In this document: piece by piece, positions 30,303 through 39,579 of the stretch | Position numbering within the stretch: position 1 is the stretch's first letter | How the letters are laid out: every line of letters starts with the position of its first letter | Assembly: GCA_023212725.1 (NCBI GenBank) | Contig: JALBYF010000060.1 | Location: forward strand, 49,476 to 113,475 | Direction of reading: 5' to 3' | Length of the DNA stretch: 64,000 nt | Origin: Tranzscheliella williamsii | Taxonomy: Eukaryota; Basidiomycota; Ustilaginomycetes; Ustilaginales; Ustilaginaceae | Made by a program: the position numbers and the translations under genes | The notes under the pieces: generated by a model | Seen by the model: only the letters and a program-made list of their open reading frames with translations | What the model was told of the DNA's origin: nothing | The model's database searches: none

Positions 30303-30654
30303 GGGCGTTGATATAATCACGGCATGTTTTTATGGAATCACGCAAATTCCCGATCCAGCGCGGTGAGATCTCATCTGGAACAAGGAAGATGATCTCCTAC
30401 ATGGTTTTGAATGGCAACTCATTGACACTATCGGGATGTCAGTTGGTTACCGCAGAGGGTCATACGAGAGAGTCTTTGACTCTTGAAAGCATCATGCTCC
30501 TTGTTCACGTACTCTGTAGATATCGCACGTTCATGCCTAGTCATCACAAGTTTGATGTTACATTTGAGTAACGGCCCGCGAATGGGGTTGTGCGCGATCG
30601 CTATCGGGAAAATGCGTGAGTCCATAAAAATATGCCGTGATTATATCAACCCCC
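30303..30654. mobile_element. 352-bp MITE-like element with 52-bp terminal inverted repeats
   Basis: Bases 30303-30354 and the reverse complement of 30603-30654 match at 47 of 52 positions. Both start GGG(C/G)GTTGATATAATCACGG, so the repeats are terminal and long. The 250 bases between them hold no reading frame of note and no transposase. Size, long terminal inverted repeats and lack of coding potential fit a miniature inverted-repeat transposable element. A target-site duplication is not clean: the left flank GTTCATTCA and right flank GTTCAAGAG share only the first five bases. The five mismatches suggest some age. The superfamily cannot be assigned. Confidence 0.8.
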
Positions 30655-31055
30655 GTTCAAGAGACAACGGCTGTTAACACGACAACCCGTGTATAGTCCA
30701 CTACTATCGCAGGTCGTCGCTCGTCACACACACCCACACCACATCCTCATCAAGACGGCCCGCCTGTCATAGCATACACGACAGCAGAACAGCACAGATA
30801 GATACGTGTGTACACGTATAAACACACGATGCGTGACATTTCCCCCCTTCGACCTGCAATGATCATCGGATTCATCAGACCACCAGAGTGTTTACTTGCA
30901 CGAGATAGACTAGGACGACGTACAGACCTTTGCCCTGTGACTCTCAACCACACGCACACCGGATCTCTCGGTTCTGCTCTCTTTCGGGGTCTTCTATGAG
31001 TAGGACTGCATTGTGGTGGGCAAGAGGTTGCAATGATTACAGCATAACTCGGGCA

Positions 31056-32846
31056 TCAGATGCTCCAGTTCCCCGGGAGTCCAGGAATCAGGACCGCGAA
31101 GAATGGGAGCACGCCGGCGGCGTTGAAGACGCCAGCGATCCAGAACTTGGTGCCGAGCGTACGTGCGGGTCGTGAGCCCGGATGTTTGAGGAAGATAGCA
31201 GTGTAGCACAGGCCGCCCACGTTGCCCGCCGCTCCGACCAGCCCCGATGCGGTGCCGATGTTGGTCGGTGCCAGGTAGACGGGGAGCGAGTAGACCGCGC
31301 CGTTGGCGGCAAAGCCGGTCGTGGCGATCAGGACGATGAAGCCGCACATGCCGGCGACGGTCGGGTTTCCATAGTTGCAGTAGAGCCCCATACCAATCAT
31401 GCCGATGCCTTGAGAGAACGCGGTGGCCAGCAGCCAGATCACCCGGCCGCGCAGGCCGAAGCGCGATGAGAGCACGTCCGACACCACACCGCCCACCGGC
31501 CGAGCATAGATGTTCAACAGGCCGTACATCGAGGCGACGTACGCCGCATCTTCGACCGAGAACGTCTGCGAAGCGAAAAGCGTGCTGATGAGACCGGGCA
31601 GTGCGGCGTCCATTGCGGTCTCCAGTCCAAACGTGAGCAGATAGCAGATGATGCACATCCAGATGCGCGGATCGAGAAGGATTTTGCCCAGCTTCTTGGC
31701 GGTCAGCGGCTCTGGTTGCGCCGTGTCGACAATCGGCACGGGCTTGCCCTGTTCCGCCGGGTCGAGCTCCCGGAAGTTGGATACCTTGGCGGCGCCCTTT
31801 TCACGTTCTGAACGCTGGCGTGCGTACTCGGCCACCTCGGATCGGTCGAGCTCTACCTCTTCTCCCTGCGCCACGGCAATCGCTGTGCCGTCAAACTGAT
31901 GCCGTTGCGACCACTTCCCCGCCGGATGGTCCTTGCCGAAGAGCAGGATGGCGGCCGCGACGATCAGCAGACACGGAACGGGGATGACCGGGAAACAGAC
32001 CCTCCAGGCGAGGTGCGACGACATTCCTGACTTCTTGAACCGTTCATAGGTGCTGATCATAATCGCCACCGTGGCGCCGCCGCCCATATTGCCCCATCCT
32101 CCAGCGAAGGCATTGGCTGTGCCGACGATGGTCTTGTCGAAGAAGACGCTGGTGTAGGCTTGGGTAGGCACAAACGTTCCGCCAAGCAGCGAAATGAAGA
32201 ACCGGACCGCTTCGAGACCCTGAATATTGGTGACCAGGGCGGCCAGGCCGGATGGGATCGCACCGGCGATAAGCAGCGCGGCAAGCACCTTTCGAGGGCC
32301 GTAACGGTCGCAAGCAGGCCCGGCAAAGATTCGCACGATGGCCGTGCCACCCAGCGAGGCCATATTGGCATACGACACCTGGTCAGGGCTCAGTTTTAGG
32401 TCAGCTTTGACTGCTTCCGGCATAAGAGGACTGAAGGCGAACCAGGAGAGGAATGCGGTGAAAAAGCCCAAGGTGGCGAGCCAGAACGCAACCGAATAGG
32501 GGTCGACGATCCGGAGGATGGGAAAGGTCATCGACTTTCCGTTCAGCGGGTTGATCTCGGCGGGCTGCCAAAGCGAAGCCCAGCGGAACTTGTAGTAGCC
32601 ATGTTCCGCGAGCTCTTTTGTCCTTTTTTCATTTTCGGTCATGTAATCCTCGGAGGTGACTACTCCCCCGGTGTTGGTGCCGATGCGGAGCATGCTTGCC
32701 ATGCCTGGGTGCTGATCAGGCGGCGATGCGATCGCCTCGGAGATTTCCAAGTCGAGCTTCTCGTCTTCGGTGGTAGCACTTCCAGAGCGCGGCGGCGATG
32801 GAGTACCATCATGTCCCGGGGTCCCTGACGGCATTGCGGGTGTCAT
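31056..32846 (-). CDS. Nitrate/nitrite transporter, NNP family of MFS
   Basis: This high-affinity nitrate transporter (CrnA/NRT2 class) of the plasma membrane imports nitrate with protons. The protein has 596 residues, about twelve hydrophobic helices, and the fungal-type long hydrophilic loop between helices 6 and 7 (about 307-392). Both nitrate signatures are visible: AGGWGNMGGG (about 247) and GLVGAAGNVGGLCY (about 535-548). The substrate-binding arginines are expected in RIFAGPACDRYGPR and RPVGGVVSD. The N-terminal 110 residues are hydrophilic and unusually long. The start ATG at 32846 opens the frame. It is divergent from nitrite reductase, with a GATA-rich promoter between them, and forms the uptake step of the nitrate cluster. 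Confidence 0.96.
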   Translation of the reverse strand: MTPAMPSGTPGHDGTPSPPRSGSATTEDEKLDLEISEAIASPPDQHPGMASMLRIGTNTGGVVTSEDYMTENEKRTKELAEHGYYKFRWASLWQPAEINPLNGKSMTFPILRIVDPYSVAFWLATLGFFTAFLSWFAFSPLMPEAVKADLKLSPDQVSYANMASLGGTAIVRIFAGPACDRYGPRKVLAALLIAGAIPSGLAALVTNIQGLEAVRFFISLLGGTFVPTQAYTSVFFDKTIVGTANAFAGGWGNMGGGATVAIMISTYERFKKSGMSSHLAWRVCFPVIPVPCLLIVAAAILLFGKDHPAGKWSQRHQFDGTAIAVAQGEEVELDRSEVAEYARQRSEREKGAAKVSNFRELDPAEQGKPVPIVDTAQPEPLTAKKLGKILLDPRIWMCIICYLLTFGLETAMDAALPGLISTLFASQTFSVEDAAYVASMYGLLNIYARPVGGVVSDVLSSRFGLRGRVIWLLATAFSQGIGMIGMGLYCNYGNPTVAGMCGFIVLIATTGFAANGAVYSLPVYLAPTNIGTASGLVGAAGNVGGLCYTAIFLKHPGSRPARTLGTKFWIAGVFNAAGVLPFFAVLIPGLPGNWSI

Positions 32847-34685
32847 GGTGCGCGATCCGGCTTGGGGCGATGCAAAGCGATGCGGTAGAAGTAACTAGGG
32901 AGGGTATGCGATTGCAATACTTGGCCAGGCTGCGTTGGAATCGAACAAGGCTCGTGGAACAAGGCAGTGCACTGGAGGAGCGGCAGTATATAGCAAACAG
33001 CAAAAAACCGGAGAAAAAGACGTGTGGATGTGAGTGCTTCTATAGTTCTTCGATCAAGTAGTGCTACGGATGGCGAAATGAGAGGCAAAGGGCGGAGAAG
33101 GCGAAACCAATCAGGATCGAGGCGTGATACAGTGAAGCCTCAGCCGGTTGGACGATATGGCGAAGAGAAACGTTGCGGCCAGGGGGGATTATGAGCCTTT
33201 GACTTAGCCTTGCCTCTTTTCCTAGTATTGATCTGGAGTTTGTACGCAATCGGGACGGGAAGGAGCGGGGCTGTAAGTTGCCGAAGGAGGAAGCCAAGAA
33301 GCCCAGGAAAGAAAGGAAGAAATTGTTCCACGATCAGCATGCATCAAGCATGAACTGTTAATACTGATAGGCAAGAAGTATGCCAAAGGTGTAAGATGAG
33401 AAGCTGCTGCGCAGGGGCCCGAGCTGAAGATCCGATAACAAATCACGGAGACTGTCTACGCGAAGGGCATCTTGGGGGATCGCTATTCACAATCTTCTAC
33501 TGCCCAGCTAGCACATGCCGTTTGCTTTGAGGCCATTCAGATGAGTGCTTACGCTGCCAGCGCTTTGTAGTACCGTCGGCAACGTGCCACTGGTCCGGGC
33601 TCCGGGGAAGGCGCCAAGCGACTTGGGTTCGTGATAGATCACTGAAAGTATGAGATTAGATGTGAATGGTGCAGAGCCACAGCATCTGTTATCCAATCGG
33701 ACGAATCTTCCTGCGCTTCAGAAGATGAACTCGAGTCACGGCCAAGATAAGACAACTGCGAGCGCTGTGATTGGCTGTGACCAAGGCGAAGATCGGATCA
33801 GATGTGCTTATCGCTGGCGAGATTGAAGCGTAGGCTCGTGCAGAGCAATCGGAAGTGAAGCGTCAGGCGTGCGTGGGACTACGGTTGCCCCGTTGTCGTG
33901 CACAGCCACGAGACGAGCTGATCCAGGCCCTATCAGCTTTGAGGCGAGGCAGTTGAAAGACGTAGAACGACGCCGGCCGGGTCACCGAGCGGAAGAGTCG
34001 GCCACTGCAAATGCGTGCTGCTTATCTCCTGGGTGTCGCAAACGGGCTACCGGGTCGTCAAGCTGACACTGTGCTGACGATGTTGCTTTGAAAGCCGCTG
34101 GTTGTGGTGGCAGCTTCTGGCAAGGCATGATGATCCGTTCGGCGCGCCAATCAGATTCCGAGTTGGTTGGGTTATCAAGCTTGTCTGTTGCTTATCACGT
34201 CGACATAAGATGCATTTTGCAATCTCAAAGATCGCCGGTTGCTGGCACACGCAGTTCTTGACAAGGGCTCAATACCTACCAATTCGTGCGCCTTCGCGTC
34301 GAACTCTGAGTCGACACATCTCAGCAAGCTTGTGTATCTTATCAGGGTGCCGCTTGGCTGCACTACTCCGCCATTTAGCAGCGTGTATGTCGCATGACTT
34401 ACCGCCTTGGCGTGCAAGCGTACCAACGCTAAGGGCCTGCACAGATCTCATTGGCTGTCTCCGATCTGCTCGCGCTGTGGCGACCCTGCCACAACTCGTA
34501 GAGGTAGCCAGTTTCCTGCATCACTGCAATGCTAGCGTTGTGTCTCTCTCGCCAGCTACTTCGCTTCCTGATGGTCTTCCAGAGCCGTTCTTCCCCTCAT
34601 TTAGCTTGCCTTCAAAACTTACCTGAAAGGTGCTTGCATCGTCTCTTCCAACATCTCTGTTCCCCATAACGAGTATAATCCAAAC
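32847..34685. promoter_or_regulatory. Bidirectional promoter region of nitrate transporter and nitrite reductase
   Basis: The region is 1.84 kb without a supportable gene. Its right half carries five GATAAG/CTTATC cores, listed separately, and CCAAT or ATTGG boxes near 33770, 34147 and 34453. I found no exact CTCCGHGG (NirA-type) site between the two start codons. Two matches (CCTCGGAG) occur just inside the transporter coding region, near 32650 and 32735, and may be chance. Confidence 0.75.
33745..34343. promoter_or_regulatory. Cluster of five GATA-factor sites (AreA/Nit2 type)
   Basis: GATAAG cores occur at 33745-33751 (AGATAAG, plus strand), 33807-33812, 34021-34027, 34191-34196 and 34338-34343 (all CTTATC, minus strand). 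Five cores in 600 bases between a nitrate transporter and a nitrite reductase is the arrangement expected for nitrogen-repression control by AreA/Nit2. The sequences are direct matches; binding is inferred. Confidence 0.7.
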
Positions 34686-37600
34686 ATGGCTCCCGTACCG
34701 ACTGAGGTAGCGTCCGAGCCCCAGAGCAATGTCGGTCCTTCGCCGTCAGTGTCTGGATCGTCACCGCCCACGACACCCGAGCTGGCGCTGGCAAACAAGC
34801 CCAGAAAGAAGGCCTGTGTGGTCGGTCTTGGCATGGTCGGCATCGCGTTTGTAGAGAAGTTCCTCAAATACGACTTGCAAGGCGGTCACGATGAATGGGA
34901 AGTCACCGTGTTTGGCGAAGAGCCGCACATCGCCTACAACAGAGTTGGCCTGACCCAATATTTCGCCAACCGGTCCATCGAGTCGCTTTACCTCAACCCC
35001 CTGGAGTGGTACTCGTCGCATGCCAAGGGCAAGTTGACCTACCACACACATGACCCTGTCACCTCCATTGATCCCACCAGCAAGATCATCCGCACCAAGA
35101 AGGGGATCAACTTCACTTACGACGAGTGCATCCTTGCCACCGGGTCCGATGCCTCCTTGCCTCCCTACATTACACGCGAAAAGTTCTGTGCCACAAAAGG
35201 CACCTTCGTATATCGATCGATTCAGGACCTGGACAACATCATTGCCTATGCGGTGGATGCGCCAAAGGTGATCGGACGCAGGATACGGAAAGCTGCCGTC
35301 ATCGGGGGTGGCCTGCTAGGGCTTGAAGCCGCGAAGGCACTGCTCGACCTTGAAGAAGTCGACAAGGTCGTCTTAGTCGAACGTAACAAGTGGGTTCTAT
35401 CCCGCCAGCTGGATCAGGAAGGCGGTACCTTGGTGCTAGAAAAGGTCCGGGACCTCGGCGTGGAGGTGCTTCTTCAGGCCCGCGTCCGTGATCTGATCTG
35501 GAATGAGGAAGACAGACTGACCGCCATGCTAATGGAAGGCAAGGACGGGAAAGATGACGAGCCATTCGACGTGGATATGCTCGTATTTGCCGTTGGAATC
35601 AAGCCTCGAGACGAGCTTGCAGAGGCTGCCTCCCTCGAGGTGAACAAAAAAAGCGGTGGATTTACCGTAGACGCCCATCTGCGAACCAACTTACCCAATG
35701 TTTACGCTGTCGGCGAATGCGCCTCTTTCGAAGACCAAACGTACGGATTGATCGCTCCTGGCATCGAAATGGCCGAAGTGCTGGCCTTCAACCTCACTGA
35801 AGGGCCGCATCACGCATTGCGCGAGATGAAGTCGCCAGATGTATCGACCAAGCTCAAGCTGATGGGTGTTGACGTCGCCTCCTTTGGCGACTTCTTTGCT
35901 GATGAAGGCAAAATCAGCAAGCCGCTACCCGGACCACGTGGTACACGAAAACGAGGTGCAGAAGCCAACAAGCCAATGTCACGGGAGGAGATTAGCAAAT
36001 CCGTGAAGGCGTTAACGTATCGAGATCCGTTTTCCGACGTCTACAAGAAGTATATCTTTACAGCAGACGGAAAATATCTGCTTGGCGGCATGATGGTGGG
36101 AGATGTCAAGGACTACGTCAAGCTTGTAGCGTTGTGCAATAAGGGCTTGCCCATCGAAAAGCCTCCTGCTGAGCTCATCATTGGGGCCAAAAAAGAGGGC
36201 GAAGAAGAGGGCGATGACTTGCCCGATGAGGCGCAGATCTGCAGTTGCCACAACGTCACCAAGGGTCATTTGATCAAGTGCGTTAAGGACGGCAGCGTTC
36301 GCTCGCTTGGTGAGATGAAATCCGAAACCAAATGCGGGACCGGCTGCGGTGGATGTATTCCGCTTAGCCAGAGTATCCTGAACAAGGCTCTGAAAGATGC
36401 GGGTGTTGAAGTCTCGAACCATCTGTGCAGCCATTTTGCCTATACGCGACAAGATCTGTACCAGGTCATCAAGTTCAAGAAGCTGAAGGATTTTACCACG
36501 GTGATGAAAACGGTGGGAAAGAAGAACGACAGCCTTGGCTGTGAAGTGTGCCGGCCAGCTGTCGGATCGATCCTGTCATCGCTATACAACGACTGGATCA
36601 TGAACCCGCAGCTCCGTCAAACCCAGGACACCAACGATCGTTACCTTGCCAACGTGCAGCGGGATGGCACTTACTCTGTGGTACCACGGCTGGTAGCGGG
36701 TGAGATTACACCTACTGGACTCAAGGTGATCGGAGAGGTGGCCGAGCAGTACGGGCTCTACACCAAAATCACTGGAGGTCAGCGAATCGATTTGTTCGGG
36801 GCGAAGAAGCAGGATCTACCGGCGATCTGGGAAAAGCTTGTGGACGCTGGTTTCGAGTCTGGCCACGCCTATGGAAAGGGACTTCGTACCGTCAAGTCAT
36901 GTGTCGGTAACACGTGGTGCCGATACGGGCTAGGAGACTCGGTCGGGCTTGCGCACGAGCTGGAAAGCAGGTACAAAGGCGTTCGTGCGCCGCACAAATT
37001 CAAGGGCGGAGTCTCTGGATGTGTCCGAGAGTGTGCCGAAGCCCAGGGCAAAGACTTTGGCCTGATCGCCACACCGAAAGGCTGGAACGTCTTTGTCGGA
37101 GGTAACGGCGGTGCAAAGCCTCGTCACGCCGAGCTGATAGCGGAAGACGTGACACGCCGGCAGGCTATCAAAATCCTGGACCGCTTCATCCTCTTCTACA
37201 TACGATCGGCCGATAAACTGGAGCGTACTGCTCGGTGGATCGAAAAGTACCCAGGAGGGCTGAAAGGGCTCAAAGAGGTGATCGTAGAGGATAAGCTAGG
37301 CATTTGCGAGGACCTGGAGAAGGAGATGGAAGTCTTGGTGGGTACATATCACTGTGAATGGACGAAAGTGGTGCGAGATCCGCTTCGAAAGAAGGCCTTC
37401 CAGCAGTTTGTCAACACGACCGACACCCAAGAGGTGTCAGAGAAGCTCCGGGAACGAGACCAGGAGCGGCCTGTCGACTGGCCCGTGGAAGCAGCACCTC
37501 TTCACTTCAGCGTACTAGACGTTGCCAAGGATGCAGCGTGGGAATGGAAGGCGGTGTGCAAGTATTCGGACTTGGACCCCCAGGACGATTCACCGTCCTC

Positions 37601-38129
37601 GGCCACCATCAAATACGGCGACACTCAGATCGCGGTGTGGAACATTCCGCACCGGGGAGTGCGAGCTGCGCAGAACATGTGCCCACATCGGCGAGCGTTT
37701 GTGCTCGCTGATGGGCTGGTAGGCGAAGATGACAAGGGTCGAGAATATGTGTCTTGTCCACTGCACAAGCGCAACTTTCTGCTGAGTTCCAATTCGGCCG
37801 ACGAAGGCGGAAAGTGCAATGACGGCGACTACTCGATCATGACATTCGAGGCGAAAAAGGATGAGGAGAAAGATCTGGTCTATCTGAAGCTTCCCCCTTC
37901 CGAAGCGCTCGATGCAGTGCTATCGACGACCAAGTGGATGCTGCGCAAAGCCACGGAAGAGTCCGACGCGCTAGCAGGAGGCGTAGGACACTCTGTGGAA
38001 ATCACGGGCCCGTTACCCATGGAGGAGTTGGAAGCTCGAAGCAAAGGCTCCAAAAAGCCGGCATCTCCGGCCGCATCAGCAAACTCAGCCAAGAAGGCAA
38101 GCTGCGGAGAAGCCGCGCTGGACTGGTGA
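34686..38129 (+). CDS. Assimilatory nitrite reductase (NAD(P)H), siroheme/FAD/Rieske
   Basis: This cytosolic enzyme reduces nitrite to ammonium with six electrons from NAD(P)H. The protein has 1147 residues in one exon, the usual fungal length. Domains in order: an FAD/NAD(P)H oxidoreductase module (ACVVGLGMVGIAF near 44; AAVIGGGLLGLEAAKALL near 204); a BFD-like 2Fe-2S segment (CSCHNVTKGH and CGTGCGGC, about 518-560); a siroheme/4Fe-4S reductase core with Cys pairs in SCVGNTWCRYG (about 736) and SGCVRECAEA; and a C-terminal Rieske-type 2Fe-2S domain with CPHRR (about 999) and CPLHKRNF (about 1024). The first 38 residues are Ser/Pro-rich and dispensable-looking. It is the middle gene of the nitrate cluster. 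Confidence 0.97.
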   Translation: MAPVPTEVASEPQSNVGPSPSVSGSSPPTTPELALANKPRKKACVVGLGMVGIAFVEKFLKYDLQGGHDEWEVTVFGEEPHIAYNRVGLTQYFANRSIESLYLNPLEWYSSHAKGKLTYHTHDPVTSIDPTSKIIRTKKGINFTYDECILATGSDASLPPYITREKFCATKGTFVYRSIQDLDNIIAYAVDAPKVIGRRIRKAAVIGGGLLGLEAAKALLDLEEVDKVVLVERNKWVLSRQLDQEGGTLVLEKVRDLGVEVLLQARVRDLIWNEEDRLTAMLMEGKDGKDDEPFDVDMLVFAVGIKPRDELAEAASLEVNKKSGGFTVDAHLRTNLPNVYAVGECASFEDQTYGLIAPGIEMAEVLAFNLTEGPHHALREMKSPDVSTKLKLMGVDVASFGDFFADEGKISKPLPGPRGTRKRGAEANKPMSREEISKSVKALTYRDPFSDVYKKYIFTADGKYLLGGMMVGDVKDYVKLVALCNKGLPIEKPPAELIIGAKKEGEEEGDDLPDEAQICSCHNVTKGHLIKCVKDGSVRSLGEMKSETKCGTGCGGCIPLSQSILNKALKDAGVEVSNHLCSHFAYTRQDLYQVIKFKKLKDFTTVMKTVGKKNDSLGCEVCRPAVGSILSSLYNDWIMNPQLRQTQDTNDRYLANVQRDGTYSVVPRLVAGEITPTGLKVIGEVAEQYGLYTKITGGQRIDLFGAKKQDLPAIWEKLVDAGFESGHAYGKGLRTVKSCVGNTWCRYGLGDSVGLAHELESRYKGVRAPHKFKGGVSGCVRECAEAQGKDFGLIATPKGWNVFVGGNGGAKPRHAELIAEDVTRRQAIKILDRFILFYIRSADKLERTARWIEKYPGGLKGLKEVIVEDKLGICEDLEKEMEVLVGTYHCEWTKVVRDPLRKKAFQQFVNTTDTQEVSEKLRERDQERPVDWPVEAAPLHFSVLDVAKDAAWEWKAVCKYSDLDPQDDSPSSATIKYGDTQIAVWNIPHRGVRAAQNMCPHRRAFVLADGLVGEDDKGREYVSCPLHKRNFLLSSNSADEGGKCNDGDYSIMTFEAKKDEEKDLVYLKLPPSEALDAVLSTTKWMLRKATEESDALAGGVGHSVEITGPLPMEELEARSKGSKKPASPAASANSAKKASCGEAALDW

Positions 38130-39579
38130 GATCTGCTGCCTATTCATTCCGTCCATTACAGTCTCGAGTCGTTTGCCAGAAGGGTGGCCTCCTATGCCTT
38201 TTCCTCTACGACTGTCTTGTTTATACATCAGTACAACGTGCCGCGCATCGCAATCAGAATTCAGAAAGCATCACTATCCGGCCTTTTCACAGGCGGGCGT
38301 CAGGGGTTCAGAGGAATCTTACTCGCCACCGACGTGGAACACCCCAGGGGACCAGTGGCAGAGGAGGCTAAGAGCAATAACGGCCGAGCGAATTCAGCCG
38401 ATGGCAGCGACGAGGGACGCATCAATTCAGAGTCTTTGCCAGTCTGACCCGCGAAGAGAGAAACGGAACGTAACGCCGTTCTCGTCCGTCACGGCGGCTG
38501 GCGGACGAGGAGGAGGGGCGATTGCTAGTAATGCAGCCAAAACGTGTTGGTGGCCTTGAGGCCACGCAAGGGCCAAAGTTTGGTTGCTCCCACTTTCTGG
38601 GTGGCCTAGCATCATGGCTTATCATTGATTCTCAGCTTGGCTGAATTTCAAATCAGGCCAGAGGCTAGATCGAGACGCGAAGCTGGACAGCTGAGCGTTG
38701 ATCGCGGGATCCTGCGCGCAACTCATAACTAGCTCTTGTCATGATGGCTCTGTCAGGTCGGCGCAAGGACGGCAGGCAGGTCGTGGAGCCGGAAGGATCC
38801 GTCATTCACTCCAGCATCACAACGAGGCAGGCAAAGCTCGGTTAGGCCACCGCAAAGTCATATCGGAAGGGTTCCGCTTGATTCTTATCTATGGGTTGCA
38901 TATATGCGTAAGGATAACGCTGGCCGCTCCTTCCGTTTAATCTTAGCCGACATCCTACCTATCTGCTCACAATCTTTGCAATCTTTGCGATCTGGTATAC
39001 TACAATCTCATCTAATCACATGCAGTTGTGTCGGCGAATCACACTTCTTGCTTTCGGCACTTGCTTTCCACTGCCGATGGGAGTTCCAAAAGTGTGAGGC
39101 GCCGACGAAGCTGATCGAACTCGCACTATCATCCTCGCCTTGCAGCGATGCAATCTCGCAGTATAGCAGGATCATTTGGCTTCGTTTCTTGCGGTAGTAG
39201 TTGGCCTGCTGTGTCTCTATTCGATCGAGGCTTTGGTTGTCGACTGATGCTGAAGGCATGGCGTCCGTACATGTCGGCCTTGCACTGGACGCTGGACATT
39301 AGCCCGTCCTTTGCAGTGCCGCCCTTCTCCAATAAGATCCTACGAGGGGAATCTAAGCGCCCATCAGCAGATGAGCAATGACAGCAATCAAGCTCCTTGC
39401 CAATCCGGTACATTCCTCCTGTGTCTTTGCCATCCCCGCCTTTCTCACAGCGCTATCCGGCTAGCAGCCTGCCCATCTTGCTCCTACGACGCTTCCTACC
39501 GGATTAGCCCTTTTGTCGGCCATCGTCTTATCCTTTCATTGCTGTGTCCATCTCTGCCTCAAGGATAAGCCTCGACATC
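38130..39579. promoter_or_regulatory. Nitrate reductase promoter region
   Basis: These 1.45 kb between the nitrite reductase stop and the nitrate reductase start show no gene. CTTATC (GATA-factor) cores lie at 38618-38623, 38884-38890 and 39527-39532. The last is about 50 bases from the start codon. The size suits a strongly regulated promoter; in Ustilago the nar1 promoter is known as nitrate-inducible and ammonium-repressed. Confidence 0.7.

Larger units (their letters stand above)
30034..31055. other. Intergenic: promoter of unknown gene, MITE, 3' flank of nitrate transporter
   Basis: The region is 1.0 kb. The left part holds the presumed promoter of the disordered-protein gene and a hairpin at 30199-30250. 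A 352-bp inverted-repeat element sits at 30303-30654. The right part (30655-31055) is the downstream flank of the nitrate transporter. I see no gene. Confidence 0.7.

Noticed and set aside
32650..32742. Two CCTCGGAG (CTCCGAGG) matches to the NirA-type site
   Set aside because: Both lie inside the transporter coding region, where these bases encode Ser/Glu codons; they may be chance and were not called as regulatory sites.
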